DNA from: an uncultured Paracoccaceae bacterium
GTDB lineage: Bacteria; Pseudomonadota; Alphaproteobacteria; Rhodobacterales; Rhodobacteraceae
Assembly (NCBI GenBank): GCA_947503965.1
Contig: CANNFU010000006.1
Coordinates: 248,001-312,000 of the forward strand
Length of the DNA: 64,000 bases
Direction of reading: 5' to 3'
The translations under genes were made by a program, and so were the position numbers. A model generated the notes under the pieces. It ran no database searches, was not told the origin of the DNA, and was given only the letters and a program-made list of their open reading frames with translations. Of this stretch, positions 25,848 through 35,132 are shown piece by piece. How positions within the stretch are numbered: position 1 is the first letter of the stretch; each line of letters begins with the position of its first letter.

Positions 25848-27136
25848 CGGGGCAACGCCGCTTTGATCGCTGCAAGCGTGCGGGCGACGCCGCCTGCATG
25901 TTCGGCGTAAAATGCGCTGATTTGTTTATCGGTGACGATCGGCGGGTCTTGGACTGTCGCGATCAGGTCCTGCTCTGATGTGAGGTGACAACAGACACCT
26001 GCCGCAATCGCCTCGGTCGCGGGGTATTCAATGGTCCAGATATGTGGACCCACGATGACCGGCTTTTTCAGCGCGAGCGGTTCGATCACGTTATGCGCCC
26101 CTTTTTCGACAAAGCCGCCACCGACAATGGCCCGGTCACAAAGACCAAGGTAAAAATACATCTCACCCATACTGTCACCCAACAGGACATCGATATCCGG
26201 CATATTGCCGTCGAGCATCAGGGTTTCATCCAGAATGTCTGATCGCCGCGCATAGTTTACGCCAGCATCGGCGAGCATCTGTGCGACCTCGTCAAAACGT
26301 TCTGGGGCACGCGGCACATAGACAAAAAACGCTTTCGGTGTTGCCTTGATCATGCGGATGTACAAAGGGTCTTCGCCTTCAACCACACTGGTCAGCGTGA
26401 ATGTGGGCCGTCCCTTGGCAAGCGCATCTTTGATCATTTCCGCCGCGGCCAGATGTGCCTGTGGGATGGGTTGATCAAATCGCAACTCGCCCGTCACATG
26501 CAGGTTTGGCATATCAACTGAGGCAAAGCGCGCGCGCTGGCCTTCCGATTTGACAAAACCGCCCGCGAACCCTGCCAGCAATCCTGCGCGCAGACCAAGG
26601 CCGCGCGTATCTTTTTCATAGCTTTTCTTTGGATATTGCGCGTTGCACATGAACAGCGGGGTGCCGTGTCTGTGGCACGCGGCGATCATGCGCGGCCAGA
26701 TCTCAATCTCCATGACCAGCCCGTATTTCGGGGCGAAGTGGCGCAAAAAGCGGCGATAGGTAAAGCCATATTCGAATGGCACCCACACGGTCTGCACCTT
26801 GCCTGCCGCGATTTCATCGGCGAATTCGCGCTGCGCCTCGCGGCGGCCAGCGGGTGTGAAGTGGGTTGTCAGAACCGTTTCGCCTTGCGCCAACAGGGCA
26901 CGGATCAATGGGGTTGCCGACCGCATTTCACCCAGTGATACGGCATGAACCCAGACGGGGGCATTCAGGCGGCGATCATATCGCCCAAATCGTTCTGGAA
27001 TATGTTGGGCATAAAGCGGGTCCTTGCGCCCGCGTTTCTTGAGATAAAGCAGGATGACCGGCAGCAGCGCCCACCACAAAACGCCATAAGCCCACAGTGC
27101 CAGACGGAGTTTGAAACTGGGAAATTCGGATTTCAT
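25844..27136 (-). CDS. waaA: 3-deoxy-D-manno-octulosonic acid (Kdo) transferase
   Basis: 430 residues. An N-terminal membrane anchor (ALWAYGVLWWALLPVILLYL) precedes the GT30 domain; the catalytic base Glu lies in VHAVSLGEMRSATPLIRALL. Later elements include EIEIWPRM, NAQYPKKS, a DSMGEMYFYL loop, and FVEKGAHNVIEPLALKKPVIVGPH, all standard for WaaA. It adds Kdo to the lipid A precursor at the inner membrane. It overlaps the preceding glycosyltransferase gene by 4 nt (ATGA). Confidence 0.93.
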   Translation of the reverse strand: MKSEFPSFKLRLALWAYGVLWWALLPVILLYLKKRGRKDPLYAQHIPERFGRYDRRLNAPVWVHAVSLGEMRSATPLIRALLAQGETVLTTHFTPAGRREAQREFADEIAAGKVQTVWVPFEYGFTYRRFLRHFAPKYGLVMEIEIWPRMIAACHRHGTPLFMCNAQYPKKSYEKDTRGLGLRAGLLAGFAGGFVKSEGQRARFASVDMPNLHVTGELRFDQPIPQAHLAAAEMIKDALAKGRPTFTLTSVVEGEDPLYIRMIKATPKAFFVYVPRAPERFDEVAQMLADAGVNYARRSDILDETLMLDGNMPDIDVLLGDSMGEMYFYLGLCDRAIVGGGFVEKGAHNVIEPLALKKPVIVGPHIWTIEYPATEAIAAGVCCHLTSEQDLIATVQDPPIVTDKQISAFYAEHAGGVARTLAAIKAALPR

Positions 27137-28401
27137 GCCTTATCCAACAATTTAACCAGATCATCGGCCAATTTGTCTGTCTGCACACTGGCAGTTTCGA
27201 TGCACGCAAATGCATTTTGGGCAAGCTGCTGCAGATCAGGACCCGCCAACACCGTCGCAATGCGCGCATCATCGGTCACCATCAACGCGGCATCTGCCTG
27301 ATCTAGCCGCACAAAGTCATTGGCGAAATTGGCTGTGTGCGGCCCATGCAGAACTGCGCAGTTCAAGGCGGCGGCCTCCCACGGGTTGTGGCCTTCGATG
27401 GTGTTAAAAGTACCGCCGATGAGGACAGCCTGCGCCAGACGATAGACCAGCCCCAGTTCCCCAAATGTATCACAAAGCCAGACACTGTCCTCGCGTGATG
27501 GTAACTGTCCGCGCGACCGCTGCCGGACATCCTCATTTAAGGCTGCCGCAATCTCGTCTCGCCGATCCGGAAAGCGCGGTGCGATGATCAGCAGTGCCGA
27601 TGGATCAGATTGCTTTAGACGTTGATGCGCGGCCACAGCGATTTCTTCGTCCTCTGCATGCGATGGCGCGACGGCCCAAACGAACCGATCACGCAGCACG
27701 TTTTGTAGCTGATCCAAGACCTCTGGATCATGCGTCAGAACCGGAGCGGCAGGTTTTAACGAACCGGTTGTTATCGGCGCGGCACCAAGTTGGCGCAAAT
27801 GAGCGGCGGTTGCGTCATCTTGTGCCGTGACCATTGCCATCGCGGCATAAAGATCACGGTAAAGCCCGGCTGCCTTTTGATGCGACTGGAACGACCGCGT
27901 GTTCATCCGCGCCGCGACCACAGCCTGGGGTATCCCGCGTCGGTTCAGGGCAGTGACAAAGCCGGGCCACAGATCCTGTTCAGCCCAGACACACAGGTCA
28001 GGCCTGAAATGTTCCAGAAATCGGGTGCGATAGGCCGGCGCATCAATTGGCAGAAATTGATGGCGTGTTCGGGGCGGCAGATTTTTGGCAAACACATCCG
28101 CAGACGCAACCGTCGTGGATGTCACCAGAAACGACAGGTCCGGGCGGGATGCGGCCATGCGCGCGATCAAACCGCGTAACGACAGCACTTCACCCAAGCC
28201 AACGGCGTGTAGCCAGACAAGTGGTCCATCAGGGCGCGGCGCAAGGTCTTGCGCCTTCTTTTCGACCCACCGCGTTGCGTGCTCTTTGCCCTTGGCAAGG
28301 CGTCGGCGCAGGACGGCACTGGCGAACAGGGGGAAGAGGTGACTGACCAGCAGGTAAAGACGCAACACCGCGCCGCGCCGCATCCTACTCTGCGGCGTCA
28401 T
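27133..28401 (-). CDS. Second Kdo transferase-like glycosyltransferase (WaaA paralogue)
   Basis: About 422 residues if started at 28401 (MTPQSRMRRGAVL), or 416 from the ATG at 28383, which has a better ribosome site (GAGTAGG). GT30-type features: a hydrophobic N-terminus (LRLYLLVSHLFPLFASAVL), WLHAVGLGEVLSL with the catalytic Glu, TSTTVASADVF, WAEQDLWPGFV and GTFNTIEGHNPWEAAALNCAVLHGPH. It differs clearly from the neighbouring waaA, so it probably transfers a second Kdo or another ulosonic acid. It overlaps the neuC 3' end by up to 17 nt and waaA by 4 nt, forming one operon. Confidence 0.88.
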   Translation of the reverse strand: MTPQSRMRRGAVLRLYLLVSHLFPLFASAVLRRRLAKGKEHATRWVEKKAQDLAPRPDGPLVWLHAVGLGEVLSLRGLIARMAASRPDLSFLVTSTTVASADVFAKNLPPRTRHQFLPIDAPAYRTRFLEHFRPDLCVWAEQDLWPGFVTALNRRGIPQAVVAARMNTRSFQSHQKAAGLYRDLYAAMAMVTAQDDATAAHLRQLGAAPITTGSLKPAAPVLTHDPEVLDQLQNVLRDRFVWAVAPSHAEDEEIAVAAHQRLKQSDPSALLIIAPRFPDRRDEIAAALNEDVRQRSRGQLPSREDSVWLCDTFGELGLVYRLAQAVLIGGTFNTIEGHNPWEAAALNCAVLHGPHTANFANDFVRLDQADAALMVTDDARIATVLAGPDLQQLAQNAFACIETASVQTDKLADDLVKLLDKA

Positions 28402-29509
28402 GGAACGTTTTTTGCAGTGATCCCTGCCAGAACATGTCGTTTTGCAAAACGGCAAGGAACCTGCTTGCCGCGCTGCCCCCGCCAAATGCATCGTGGCGCG
28501 GATAGGATTTGCCCCACTGGTCCTGCAGGAATTGGTTGATCCTGTCTGTCTCTGCCGCGTCAGCAAAAAAGACTGATGGAGACTTCGCACGGTTCGTCTG
28601 ACGGGTCCCGATATCAAGTGAAGGCAGACCGATAAACGGCGCCTCGCGCACGCCAGCGGATGAGTTTCCGATCATCACAGCAGCATTTTTCATCAGTTCA
28701 GAGAAATGCGCGAACCGCATTGATGGCAGCACACGGAACCGATCAGCGGGCAGTTTTTCGATGGCGGCAAATATCGCTGTTGATCCGGGGTCGTTATTCG
28801 GGGCGATCATGACAAAATTTCGGCCCGACGCATCCAAAGCACCAAAAAGCGCCTCTGCTTGCGCGCCCATCGCGGCGGCTTCAGATGTGACGGGATGAAA
28901 GACACAAATGCCAAAATCATCAAAGGGCAGGGCGTAGCGTTGTTTGACCTCGTCGATGCTGACACCGGATGGACCTGCGTGAAAATCAAGTTCCGGCGAT
29001 CCAATCGCGTGGATGTTGTCTGCGGCCTCGCCCAGCGCCATGACCCTGCGTGCGGCATCTTCGGACGAGACGAAATGATGGCTTGCCAGCTTGCTGTTGC
29101 AGTGGCGATAGATCTCATCAATTGTGCCGGACACTTCTCCCCCTTCGATATGTGCACACCGAACGTAATTCGTGGCACAGACCAGCGCGCAAGCCAGCGC
29201 CTCGACCCGGTCACCGTGGATGATGACCAGATCGGGCTGATGTTCTTTCACGAAATCCGAAAAGCCGATGACAGTCTTCGCAAGCACCATATCCTGCGGA
29301 TCATCATCCCTTTGGTTCAGGAATTCATGTACATTGACACCTGTCGTGCGGTGCACCTCAAGCTTGGTCAGACCATAGCGCGCCAGCATATGCATACCGG
29401 TCACAAAGAAAGCTACGTCAAAGCCCGCATCGCGCGCCGCAACGGCGAGAGGTTCGAGTTTGCCGAAATCCGCACGGGTGCCGGTGACAAAAAGAAGGGA
29501 TCGAGCCAT
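28385..29509 (-). CDS. neuC: UDP-N-acetylglucosamine 2-epimerase (hydrolysing), NeuC/LegG type
   Basis: 374 residues of the UDP-GlcNAc 2-epimerase fold. Diagnostic pieces: FVTGTRADFGKLEPL at the start, IHGDRVEALACALVCA, HIEGGEVSGTIDEIYRHCNSKLASHHFVSSE, and MIGNSSAGVREAPFIGLPSLDIGTRQTNR. The TRADFGKL opening marks the hydrolysing enzymes that release ManNAc (or the diacetamido analogue) for sialic or legionaminic acid synthesis, rather than the WecB type. It is first in an operon with two Kdo transferase-like genes, which links it to LPS or surface glycan assembly. No NeuB or NeuA gene is in the window. Confidence 0.9.
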   Translation of the reverse strand: MARSLLFVTGTRADFGKLEPLAVAARDAGFDVAFFVTGMHMLARYGLTKLEVHRTTGVNVHEFLNQRDDDPQDMVLAKTVIGFSDFVKEHQPDLVIIHGDRVEALACALVCATNYVRCAHIEGGEVSGTIDEIYRHCNSKLASHHFVSSEDAARRVMALGEAADNIHAIGSPELDFHAGPSGVSIDEVKQRYALPFDDFGICVFHPVTSEAAAMGAQAEALFGALDASGRNFVMIAPNNDPGSTAIFAAIEKLPADRFRVLPSMRFAHFSELMKNAAVMIGNSSAGVREAPFIGLPSLDIGTRQTNRAKSPSVFFADAAETDRINQFLQDQWGKSYPRHDAFGGGSAASRFLAVLQNDMFWQGSLQKTFHDAAE

Positions 29510-29708
29510 CAGTTTTCCAAATCAATACCTAGCCGGCAACGCCAGCATCCGCTTTCTGCGTCAACCTAGCGACAGCCCCCATGAAAGGGAACTCTCTACC
29601 TCTTCTTCTTGTCTTTACGATGGTGGTTTATGGACTGTCGTATTTCTGGCGCACATGAGCAATACGCTTGACGTCGTTCCCGCGCATCCTTAGTGACTAG
29701 CGCTGTGA

Positions 29709-29782
29709 GGCGAGTTGGCGGAGTGGTGACGCAGCGGATTGCAAATCCGTGTACACCGGTTCGATTCCGGTACTCGCCTCCA
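29709..29782 (+). tRNA. tRNA-Cys (anticodon GCA)
   Basis: A full cloverleaf is visible: acceptor GGCGAGT with ACTCGCC, anticodon loop TTGCAAA with GCA at 29741-29743, the T-loop TTCGATT, discriminator T and an encoded CCA at the 3' end. No integrase or att duplication was seen next to it. Confidence 0.97.
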
Positions 29783-29796
29783 TTTAGTTCAAGCCC

Positions 29797-29997
29797 TTAG
29801 CTATCTCTCTCGTGTACCCTCATCGGGGCGTTTACAGTTGCGTTTAGAATTCTGCCCTCGCGGTGGCGCTTTTCGCGCTTCAGTAAGTCGAGGGCTTCCG
29901 CGCGCTCAGCAGGCGAAACGGCGGCGTATTGTTCGATCACGGCTGCCGCATGTCTCACGCCGCGCATCCTATACAGGCTGACCCACAAGTTTTGCAT
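29797..29997 (-). CDS. Small hypothetical protein
   Basis: A 66-codon frame beginning inside the last 29 bp of the LysR gene, so possibly coupled to it. The product is basic and helical (RAEALDLLKREKRHREGRIL). Codon use is normal for the region, but the ribosome site is weak and I recognise no family. It ends 14 bp from the tRNA-Cys 3' end. It may not be a gene. Confidence 0.3.
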   Translation of the reverse strand: MQNLWVSLYRMRGVRHAAAVIEQYAAVSPAERAEALDLLKREKRHREGRILNATVNAPMRVHERDS

Positions 29998-30871
29998 CGA
30001 ACACCTGTTGCAGAACGCGCCCGAAAGCATCGGCACTGGGATGCCTGTCGCGTTGTGGTGGCAGGAAGTAGCCAAATGGCACGGCCATTTTATATCGCCA
30101 GGGAACGAGTGCGATGGCGGATGCAAGCTCGAGGTCAAGGGCTATCGGATCGGCAAAGGTGAACCCAAGTTTGCTTTGCACCAATCGGTAGGCCGCCGAC
30201 CCCACTGAAACCTCATGCTTGATCACCAGTTTCACACCAGCCCGATCCATTGCCTGATCCACAATGCGTCGGATCACGGTTGAGTCGTCCAACGCGATGT
30301 AGGGGACATCAGCAAGATCAATGGGGCGCAGCTCATCCCGATCGGCGAGCGGGTGGTCTCGGGAAAGTGCCACGCATAGGTCGGTTGTGCCCAAAAGATT
30401 GGGTTTGATCCCCTCAACCGGGAGCGGGAGCGCCGAAATTCCCAGATCATAGCGATCATTCATGATGCGGCGGCCCAGATCACGCCTAGGATATATTTCC
30501 AGCTTTATCGCCGTGTCCGGTTCCAGTTCGGCGAAACGCGCAATGGCAGGCAGAACCAATCCGTTCACAATCCGTGTATGGCAGATCAGGCGCAATGGTT
30601 CCGGCGCATCGCTTTGAATTTGTGCAAAGAAATCGGGTATCTGGTCGACCTGTGCCAGAATGCGCAGGGCTTCGGGGTAGAACCGTTCGCCGGTCGGTGT
30701 TGGCTCCAATCGTTTTTTGTCACGTCGGAACAGGCTGACGCCAAATTCGTCTTCAAGGATTTGCAGTAACCGGCTGGCAGCAGACTGGCTCAGGTGCATC
30801 CGGTCGGCCGCACGGGCAAGCGTGCCTTCCTCCATGACAAGGGCGAACACCTTCAGGCTTTTGAGATTCAA
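29969..30871 (-). CDS. LysR-family transcriptional regulator
   Basis: 300 residues. N-terminal winged HTH (LKSLKVFALVMEEGTLARAADRMHLSQSAASRLL, residues 3-36, written in part) and a type 2 periplasmic-binding-like effector domain from about residue 90. It is divergent from tctC across a 120-bp AT-rich gap that holds a palindrome at 30880-30899, the likely operator. It probably activates the tctCBA-CoA transferase operon in response to the transported carboxylate. Confidence 0.92.
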   Translation of the reverse strand: MNLKSLKVFALVMEEGTLARAADRMHLSQSAASRLLQILEDEFGVSLFRRDKKRLEPTPTGERFYPEALRILAQVDQIPDFFAQIQSDAPEPLRLICHTRIVNGLVLPAIARFAELEPDTAIKLEIYPRRDLGRRIMNDRYDLGISALPLPVEGIKPNLLGTTDLCVALSRDHPLADRDELRPIDLADVPYIALDDSTVIRRIVDQAMDRAGVKLVIKHEVSVGSAAYRLVQSKLGFTFADPIALDLELASAIALVPWRYKMAVPFGYFLPPQRDRHPSADAFGRVLQQVFDAKLVGQPV

Positions 30872-30879
30872 TTCGAAAA

Positions 30880-30899
30880 ATCCGATTTATAAATCTGAT
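30880..30899 (+). promoter_or_regulatory. Candidate LysR operator
   Basis: A perfect 12-bp palindrome GATTTATAAATC (30884-30895) extended to 20 bp by ATC/GAT arms with one mismatch. It satisfies the T-N11-A spacing expected for LysR-type boxes and lies 9 bp from the lysR start, about 90 bp from tctC. Confidence 0.55.
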
Positions 30900-30991
30900 A
30901 ATTGCGTTTTTTCTATTCTATGGTCCCGTTTAAGGTCCAGTGATATTTCAAAGGTGCACTCAGATGCACCCGGTGTTAGTGGGAGGAAAAC

Positions 30992-31957
30992 ATGAAACGT
31001 CGCGAATTCATCAAAACAGGTATATCTGCCGCAGCGGTGGGTGCTATCGCCGCACCGGCCTTGGCGGAATGGGCCCCGCGCCGCCCGATCAGTGCGATCT
31101 TGCCGTATTCTGCCGGTGGTGGCACCGATGCGCTGGCGCGCGCTGCCGCCGCATCTGCCGATGGTATCCTGCCGGTCCCGCTGGTCATCGTGAACAAGCC
31201 CGGATCGTCCGGCATCACCGGCGCGACCGAAGCTGCCGCCGCAAGGCCGGACGGGAACACAGTGATGGTCACGTCTGCCGGGTCATTCCTGCTGACGTCG
31301 ATGCTGCGCGATACCGATGTGAACCCGTTTGACAGCTTTGAGATCATCGCCCAGATCGGCAATCTGACCCCTGCCGTCATTGTGCCTGCCAATAGCCCGT
31401 TTCAATCTGTTCAGGACTTGGTGGATGCGGCAAATGCCAACCCCGGCAGCCTGCGATGGGCACATAACGGACGCGGTGGTTTCCACCATGTGGCCGGGCA
31501 AAGTTTTCTGAACCGCAACAGCCTGCAAGCACAGGATGTCCCGTTCAAAGGGGGTGGTCCAACCCGTGCCGCAGTGATTGGCGAACAGGTGGATTTTGCC
31601 TTTGTCGGTATTCAGCAGGCTGCAGGTTTTGAAAACGAACTGCGTGTGCTCGCTCTTGCTGCGCCAGAGCGTGACCCGGTCCGCGACGATGTTCCAACAC
31701 TGCCAGAGCTTGGCTTTGACTATGTTGCCGTATCCTCACCCATCGTGTTTTTTGCACCGAACGGCACGGATCCAGCGATGATCTCCGGCATGGAAGCCGC
31801 GTTGAAAGAGATCACGGAAACTCAGCAATTTGCCGATATGATGCTGGAACGCGGCAATGTGCCTGCGTTCCTGAGCGGCGCGGAAACAGAAGCCCGATTG
31901 CGCCAGATGCAGGTTGACACCCAGCCGGTCATCGATGCGTTGAAAGAGCAGGGTTAG
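30992..31957 (+). CDS. tctC: Tripartite tricarboxylate transporter binding protein (TctC/Bug family)
   Basis: 321 residues. The leader MKRREFIKTGISAAAVGAIAAPALA has two arginines followed by a hydrophobic stretch, closer to a Tat-like or Sec signal. The mature part has PYSAGGGTDALARA and NKPGSSGITGATEAAAARPDG, then PFKGGGPTRAAVIGEQVDFAF, all diagnostic of Bug proteins, which bind carboxylates in the periplasm. GGGAGG lies 6 nt upstream of the ATG. First gene of a four-gene operon divergent from lysR. Confidence 0.93.
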   Translation: MKRREFIKTGISAAAVGAIAAPALAEWAPRRPISAILPYSAGGGTDALARAAAASADGILPVPLVIVNKPGSSGITGATEAAAARPDGNTVMVTSAGSFLLTSMLRDTDVNPFDSFEIIAQIGNLTPAVIVPANSPFQSVQDLVDAANANPGSLRWAHNGRGGFHHVAGQSFLNRNSLQAQDVPFKGGGPTRAAVIGEQVDFAFVGIQQAAGFENELRVLALAAPERDPVRDDVPTLPELGFDYVAVSSPIVFFAPNGTDPAMISGMEAALKEITETQQFADMMLERGNVPAFLSGAETEARLRQMQVDTQPVIDALKEQG

Positions 31958-31959
31958 AC

Positions 31960-32436
31960 TTGTCCGCAGGCCCCACTCCCGCCTCGCGGACCGTGGCCGT
32001 GGCGCTGATTCTTCTAGGGGTCGGCGCCACATTTACGAGCATGAACATCGCCTTGGACCAATACGGGCGCTGGGGTGCGCGCATTTTTCCATTGGCGGGA
32101 TCGCTATCGCTGGTGGCACTTGGCTTTGCAGAACTGTGGGGTGCACGCGGTAAACCAGCACCAACGCTAGATCGACAGCATCTGCCAGCCATTTTTGCAC
32201 TGTTGGCTTTGGCGGTCGCCTATGTCTGGGTCATGGCCCAGTTTGGCTATCTGATCAGCACTGCATTGGCGGCACCACTGGCACTATGGATCTTCGGCGT
32301 GCGCAATGTGATCGGCCTGCTGGCTGCAGCCGTGTTATGCCCGGCAGCCTATCACCTGATCTTTTTTGAATTGTTGGGTGTCTTTCCGCCCTTTGGTCGC
32401 TGGTTTGACCTGCTTGATGTATTTGGTTGGTATTAA
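31960..32436 (+). CDS. tctB: Tripartite tricarboxylate transporter small membrane subunit
   Basis: 158 residues with four predicted helices, the usual TctB topology. It begins with a TTG codon 2 nt after the tctC stop, so translation is probably coupled. Weakly conserved in sequence, identified by position between tctC and tctA, size, and the helix pattern ending in LLGVFPPFGRWFDLLDVFG. Confidence 0.85.
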   Translation: MSAGPTPASRTVAVALILLGVGATFTSMNIALDQYGRWGARIFPLAGSLSLVALGFAELWGARGKPAPTLDRQHLPAIFALLALAVAYVWVMAQFGYLISTALAAPLALWIFGVRNVIGLLAAAVLCPAAYHLIFFELLGVFPPFGRWFDLLDVFGWY

Positions 32437-32439
32437 ACG

Positions 32440-33948
32440 ATGGACATCTTTCCCGCTCTCGCCAGTGTTCTGAGCGATCCGGTCCTATTGGGCTGGGTGT
32501 TTCTGGCAGCCATCGTTGGCATGATTGTCGGCGCTATTCCGGGCCTGACGGCCTCGGCCGCGATTGCGATGCTTTTGCCCCTGACATTTTACATGGAGCC
32601 ACTTCCTGCGTTGGCGTTCCTTTATGTCATCGGCAAATCCGGGCGTTATGGCGGTTCGATTGCCGCGATCCTGTTCAATACACCCGGCACGGCAGCATCG
32701 GCAGCCACGCAGTTGGATGGCTATCCGCTCGCCCGCCAAGGCAAGGCAGGAAAGGCCATGAAAGTGGCGACCATATCATCGGTGATTGGCGACTTCATTG
32801 GTGAGATACTGCTGATCGTCGGGGTCGCATGGATCGCAACCATCGCGCTGAAACTCGGCCCGCCAGAGCTGTTTGCTGTCTATTTCGCGGCTTTCATCGT
32901 CATTGGATCCGTGATTGGGAAATCTGTCACGCGCGGGCTGGCGTCAGCAGCTTTGGGTGTGCTGGTCGCCATGATCGGCCTTGATCCGATCAGTTCGACC
33001 GAGCGTTTCACCTTCGGCAGCTTTGATTTGACCAATGGGATCAGTCTGGTTCCCCTAATGATCGGAATCTTTGTATTGGGCGAGGTTTTTGCCCAGATCG
33101 AGGAACGCGGCAAGACAACCGAAATGGTTCCCGATGGTGATGATGCCGCGCGGAACAGGCTGACATGGGCAGAATACAAGCCGTGCATGCCGCATGTGAT
33201 CCGGTCCTCATTCATCGGGGCCTTTATCGGGATGCTGCCCGGCCTTGGGTCGGCCATTGCGGCCTTTGTGGCCTATGGCGAAGGCAAGCGTCGCGCCAAG
33301 AACCCGGATGATTGGGGCAAGGGCGCATTGGAAGGTGTGGCTGCACCAGAGGCGGCCAACAATGCTGTCAGCGGCCCGTCCATGGCGCCGCTTCTGACGC
33401 TGGGAATTCCGGGGTCCACCATTGGCGCGATCCTGATTGGGGTATTCCTGATCCATGGCATCCAGATTGGCCCAACCTTGTTTCTGACATCCCGAGACCT
33501 AGTCTATGCGCTTTTTGCCTGTGGGCTGATCGGCATTGCGATGTATGGGCTCATTGGCTTTTATGGTGCGGCATTCGTGGGGCGGTTCATCACGCGGATT
33601 CCAACGAAGGTGCTGTATCCGGTGATCTTTCTGACATCCTTTGTCGCGGCCTACACCTCGCGCGGGAACCTGTTTGATGTCTATGTCATGGTAGCTGCCG
33701 GGTTTTTGGGGTGGCTTATGCGCAAACTCGACTTCAACCCGGCGGCATTCGTCATTTCATTCGTTTTGGCAGGCGGCGCAGAGGAGGCATTTCGGCAAGC
33801 GCTTTTGTTGTCGGACAACGGTATGATGATATTCATTACACGGCCCATCGCGCTGCTCTTCCTCTTGATCGGGCTGACGGCACTGGCGGTCCGGGTCCGA
33901 AGCCTGAACCGGCAGTCGCGCGCCGTCGCGTTGGAGGAAGCGAGATGA
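32440..33948 (+). CDS. tctA: Tripartite tricarboxylate transporter large permease
   Basis: 502 residues with about 11-12 transmembrane helices. The TctA signature regions are present: VGAIPGLTASAAIAMLLPLTF near residue 30, GGSIAAILFNTPGTAASAATQLDGYP near residue 70, a second GMLPGLGSAIAAFVAYGEGKR motif near residue 265, and EGVAAPEAANNAVSGPSMAPLLTLGIPGS. It forms the sodium- or proton-driven channel for the TctC ligand. Overlaps the CoA transferase gene by 4 nt. Confidence 0.95.
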   Translation: MDIFPALASVLSDPVLLGWVFLAAIVGMIVGAIPGLTASAAIAMLLPLTFYMEPLPALAFLYVIGKSGRYGGSIAAILFNTPGTAASAATQLDGYPLARQGKAGKAMKVATISSVIGDFIGEILLIVGVAWIATIALKLGPPELFAVYFAAFIVIGSVIGKSVTRGLASAALGVLVAMIGLDPISSTERFTFGSFDLTNGISLVPLMIGIFVLGEVFAQIEERGKTTEMVPDGDDAARNRLTWAEYKPCMPHVIRSSFIGAFIGMLPGLGSAIAAFVAYGEGKRRAKNPDDWGKGALEGVAAPEAANNAVSGPSMAPLLTLGIPGSTIGAILIGVFLIHGIQIGPTLFLTSRDLVYALFACGLIGIAMYGLIGFYGAAFVGRFITRIPTKVLYPVIFLTSFVAAYTSRGNLFDVYVMVAAGFLGWLMRKLDFNPAAFVISFVLAGGAEEAFRQALLLSDNGMMIFITRPIALLFLLIGLTALAVRVRSLNRQSRAVALEEAR

Positions 33949-35132
33949 CGGCACCTTTGGACGGCATTCGCGTGATTGACTGGACGCACGTATTGGCCGG
34001 GCCAGCCTGCTCCTACTATCTGGGCCTGTTGGGGGCCGAGGTGATCAAGGTCGAAAGCCTGAAGGGTGACGCGATGCGCCACCGGGGCGGGACCGACGCG
34101 GCGCTGGCTGCTGCGGGGATGAGTACAGCTTATCAGACACAGGGCGCGGGCAAGCAATCCATCGCGCTTGATCTGGAGGTCAATCAAGGGCGTGAAGTCT
34201 TTCACCGGTTGCTGACATCAGCGGATGTGCTGGTTGAAAACCATAGACCCTCCACGCTGGCCCGACTTGACCTGACAGAAGCCCATACACGGGCCATCAA
34301 TCCGCGGCTGATCCATTGCGCAATGACCGGATATGGCCGTGGCAACGCGATGGCGGATGTACCAGCGTATGACGTGAACATTCAGGCGATCAGCGGGTTG
34401 ATGGCGTTGACGGGCACTGACGAAAGCGGACCGATACGCACAGGGGCGCCGATTATTGATTACGCCACAGGTTTGGCAGGCGCGTTGGCCGTGACCTCTG
34501 CCCTGATGCAGCGGCATGCAACAGGGGAAGGTGCATTTGTCGACGTTTCAATGTTGGAGACCGCGTTCAGTCTTATGAGTTCGACGATTGCGGATTACAG
34601 AATGACGGGAAAATTGCCCGAGCCCCGCGGGAATGCCGCCAACAGCCGCTCGCCTTCTTCCGGTATCTTTCCCTGTCTGTCAGGTCATATCAGCTTGGGG
34701 GTCAATGAAGAGGTGCAGTTTCAAAGGCTGGCAAATGCTGTCGGACGCAGCGATTGGCTCGACAATCCTGATTTTGCAGACCCCGTTTCGCGGGACAGAA
34801 ATCAGGGCGCGCTCTCAGACGCATTGGTGGGTGTGCTGGCACATCGCACGGCCGAGGAGTGGGAACAGATTTTCGTCGCTGCAGACGTACCGGCATCACG
34901 ACTGCGCACGCTGCCAGAAGCGTTAGAGATGGCGCCTGCAACGACGCGCGCGTTTGTAACCCGGGGCACAGCTGGAAATGTCGGTCTGCCATTCGCGATT
35001 GGAGGGGATGCATCGCCTGGCACCGCGAACGCCCCGCCAGCATTGGGGGCAGACACGACGAAAGTGCTTCGTGCCTTGGGATATTGCGAAGGCGAGGTCA
35101 AATCGCTACGTGCCGCTGGGGCGGTTGTTTAA
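33945..35132 (+). CDS. Class III (CaiB/BaiF) CoA transferase
   Basis: 395 residues. The N-terminus LDGIRVIDWTHVLAGPACSYYLGLLGAEVIKVES and LDLEVNQGREVFHRLLTSADVLVENHRPSTLARL are typical. The catalytic aspartate expected after the YDVNIQAISGLM region corresponds to D in ADVPAYD. It moves CoA from a donor such as succinyl-CoA to a carboxylic acid. It overlaps tctA by 4 nt, so the imported carboxylate is probably its acceptor. The substrate is not identifiable. Confidence 0.9.
   Translation: MTAPLDGIRVIDWTHVLAGPACSYYLGLLGAEVIKVESLKGDAMRHRGGTDAALAAAGMSTAYQTQGAGKQSIALDLEVNQGREVFHRLLTSADVLVENHRPSTLARLDLTEAHTRAINPRLIHCAMTGYGRGNAMADVPAYDVNIQAISGLMALTGTDESGPIRTGAPIIDYATGLAGALAVTSALMQRHATGEGAFVDVSMLETAFSLMSSTIADYRMTGKLPEPRGNAANSRSPSSGIFPCLSGHISLGVNEEVQFQRLANAVGRSDWLDNPDFADPVSRDRNQGALSDALVGVLAHRTAEEWEQIFVAADVPASRLRTLPEALEMAPATTRAFVTRGTAGNVGLPFAIGGDASPGTANAPPALGADTTKVLRALGYCEGEVKSLRAAGAVV

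Noticed and set aside
29709..29997. tRNA-Cys as integration site of a genomic island
   Set aside because: No integrase, no direct repeat of the tRNA 3' end, and ordinary metabolic genes on both sides.
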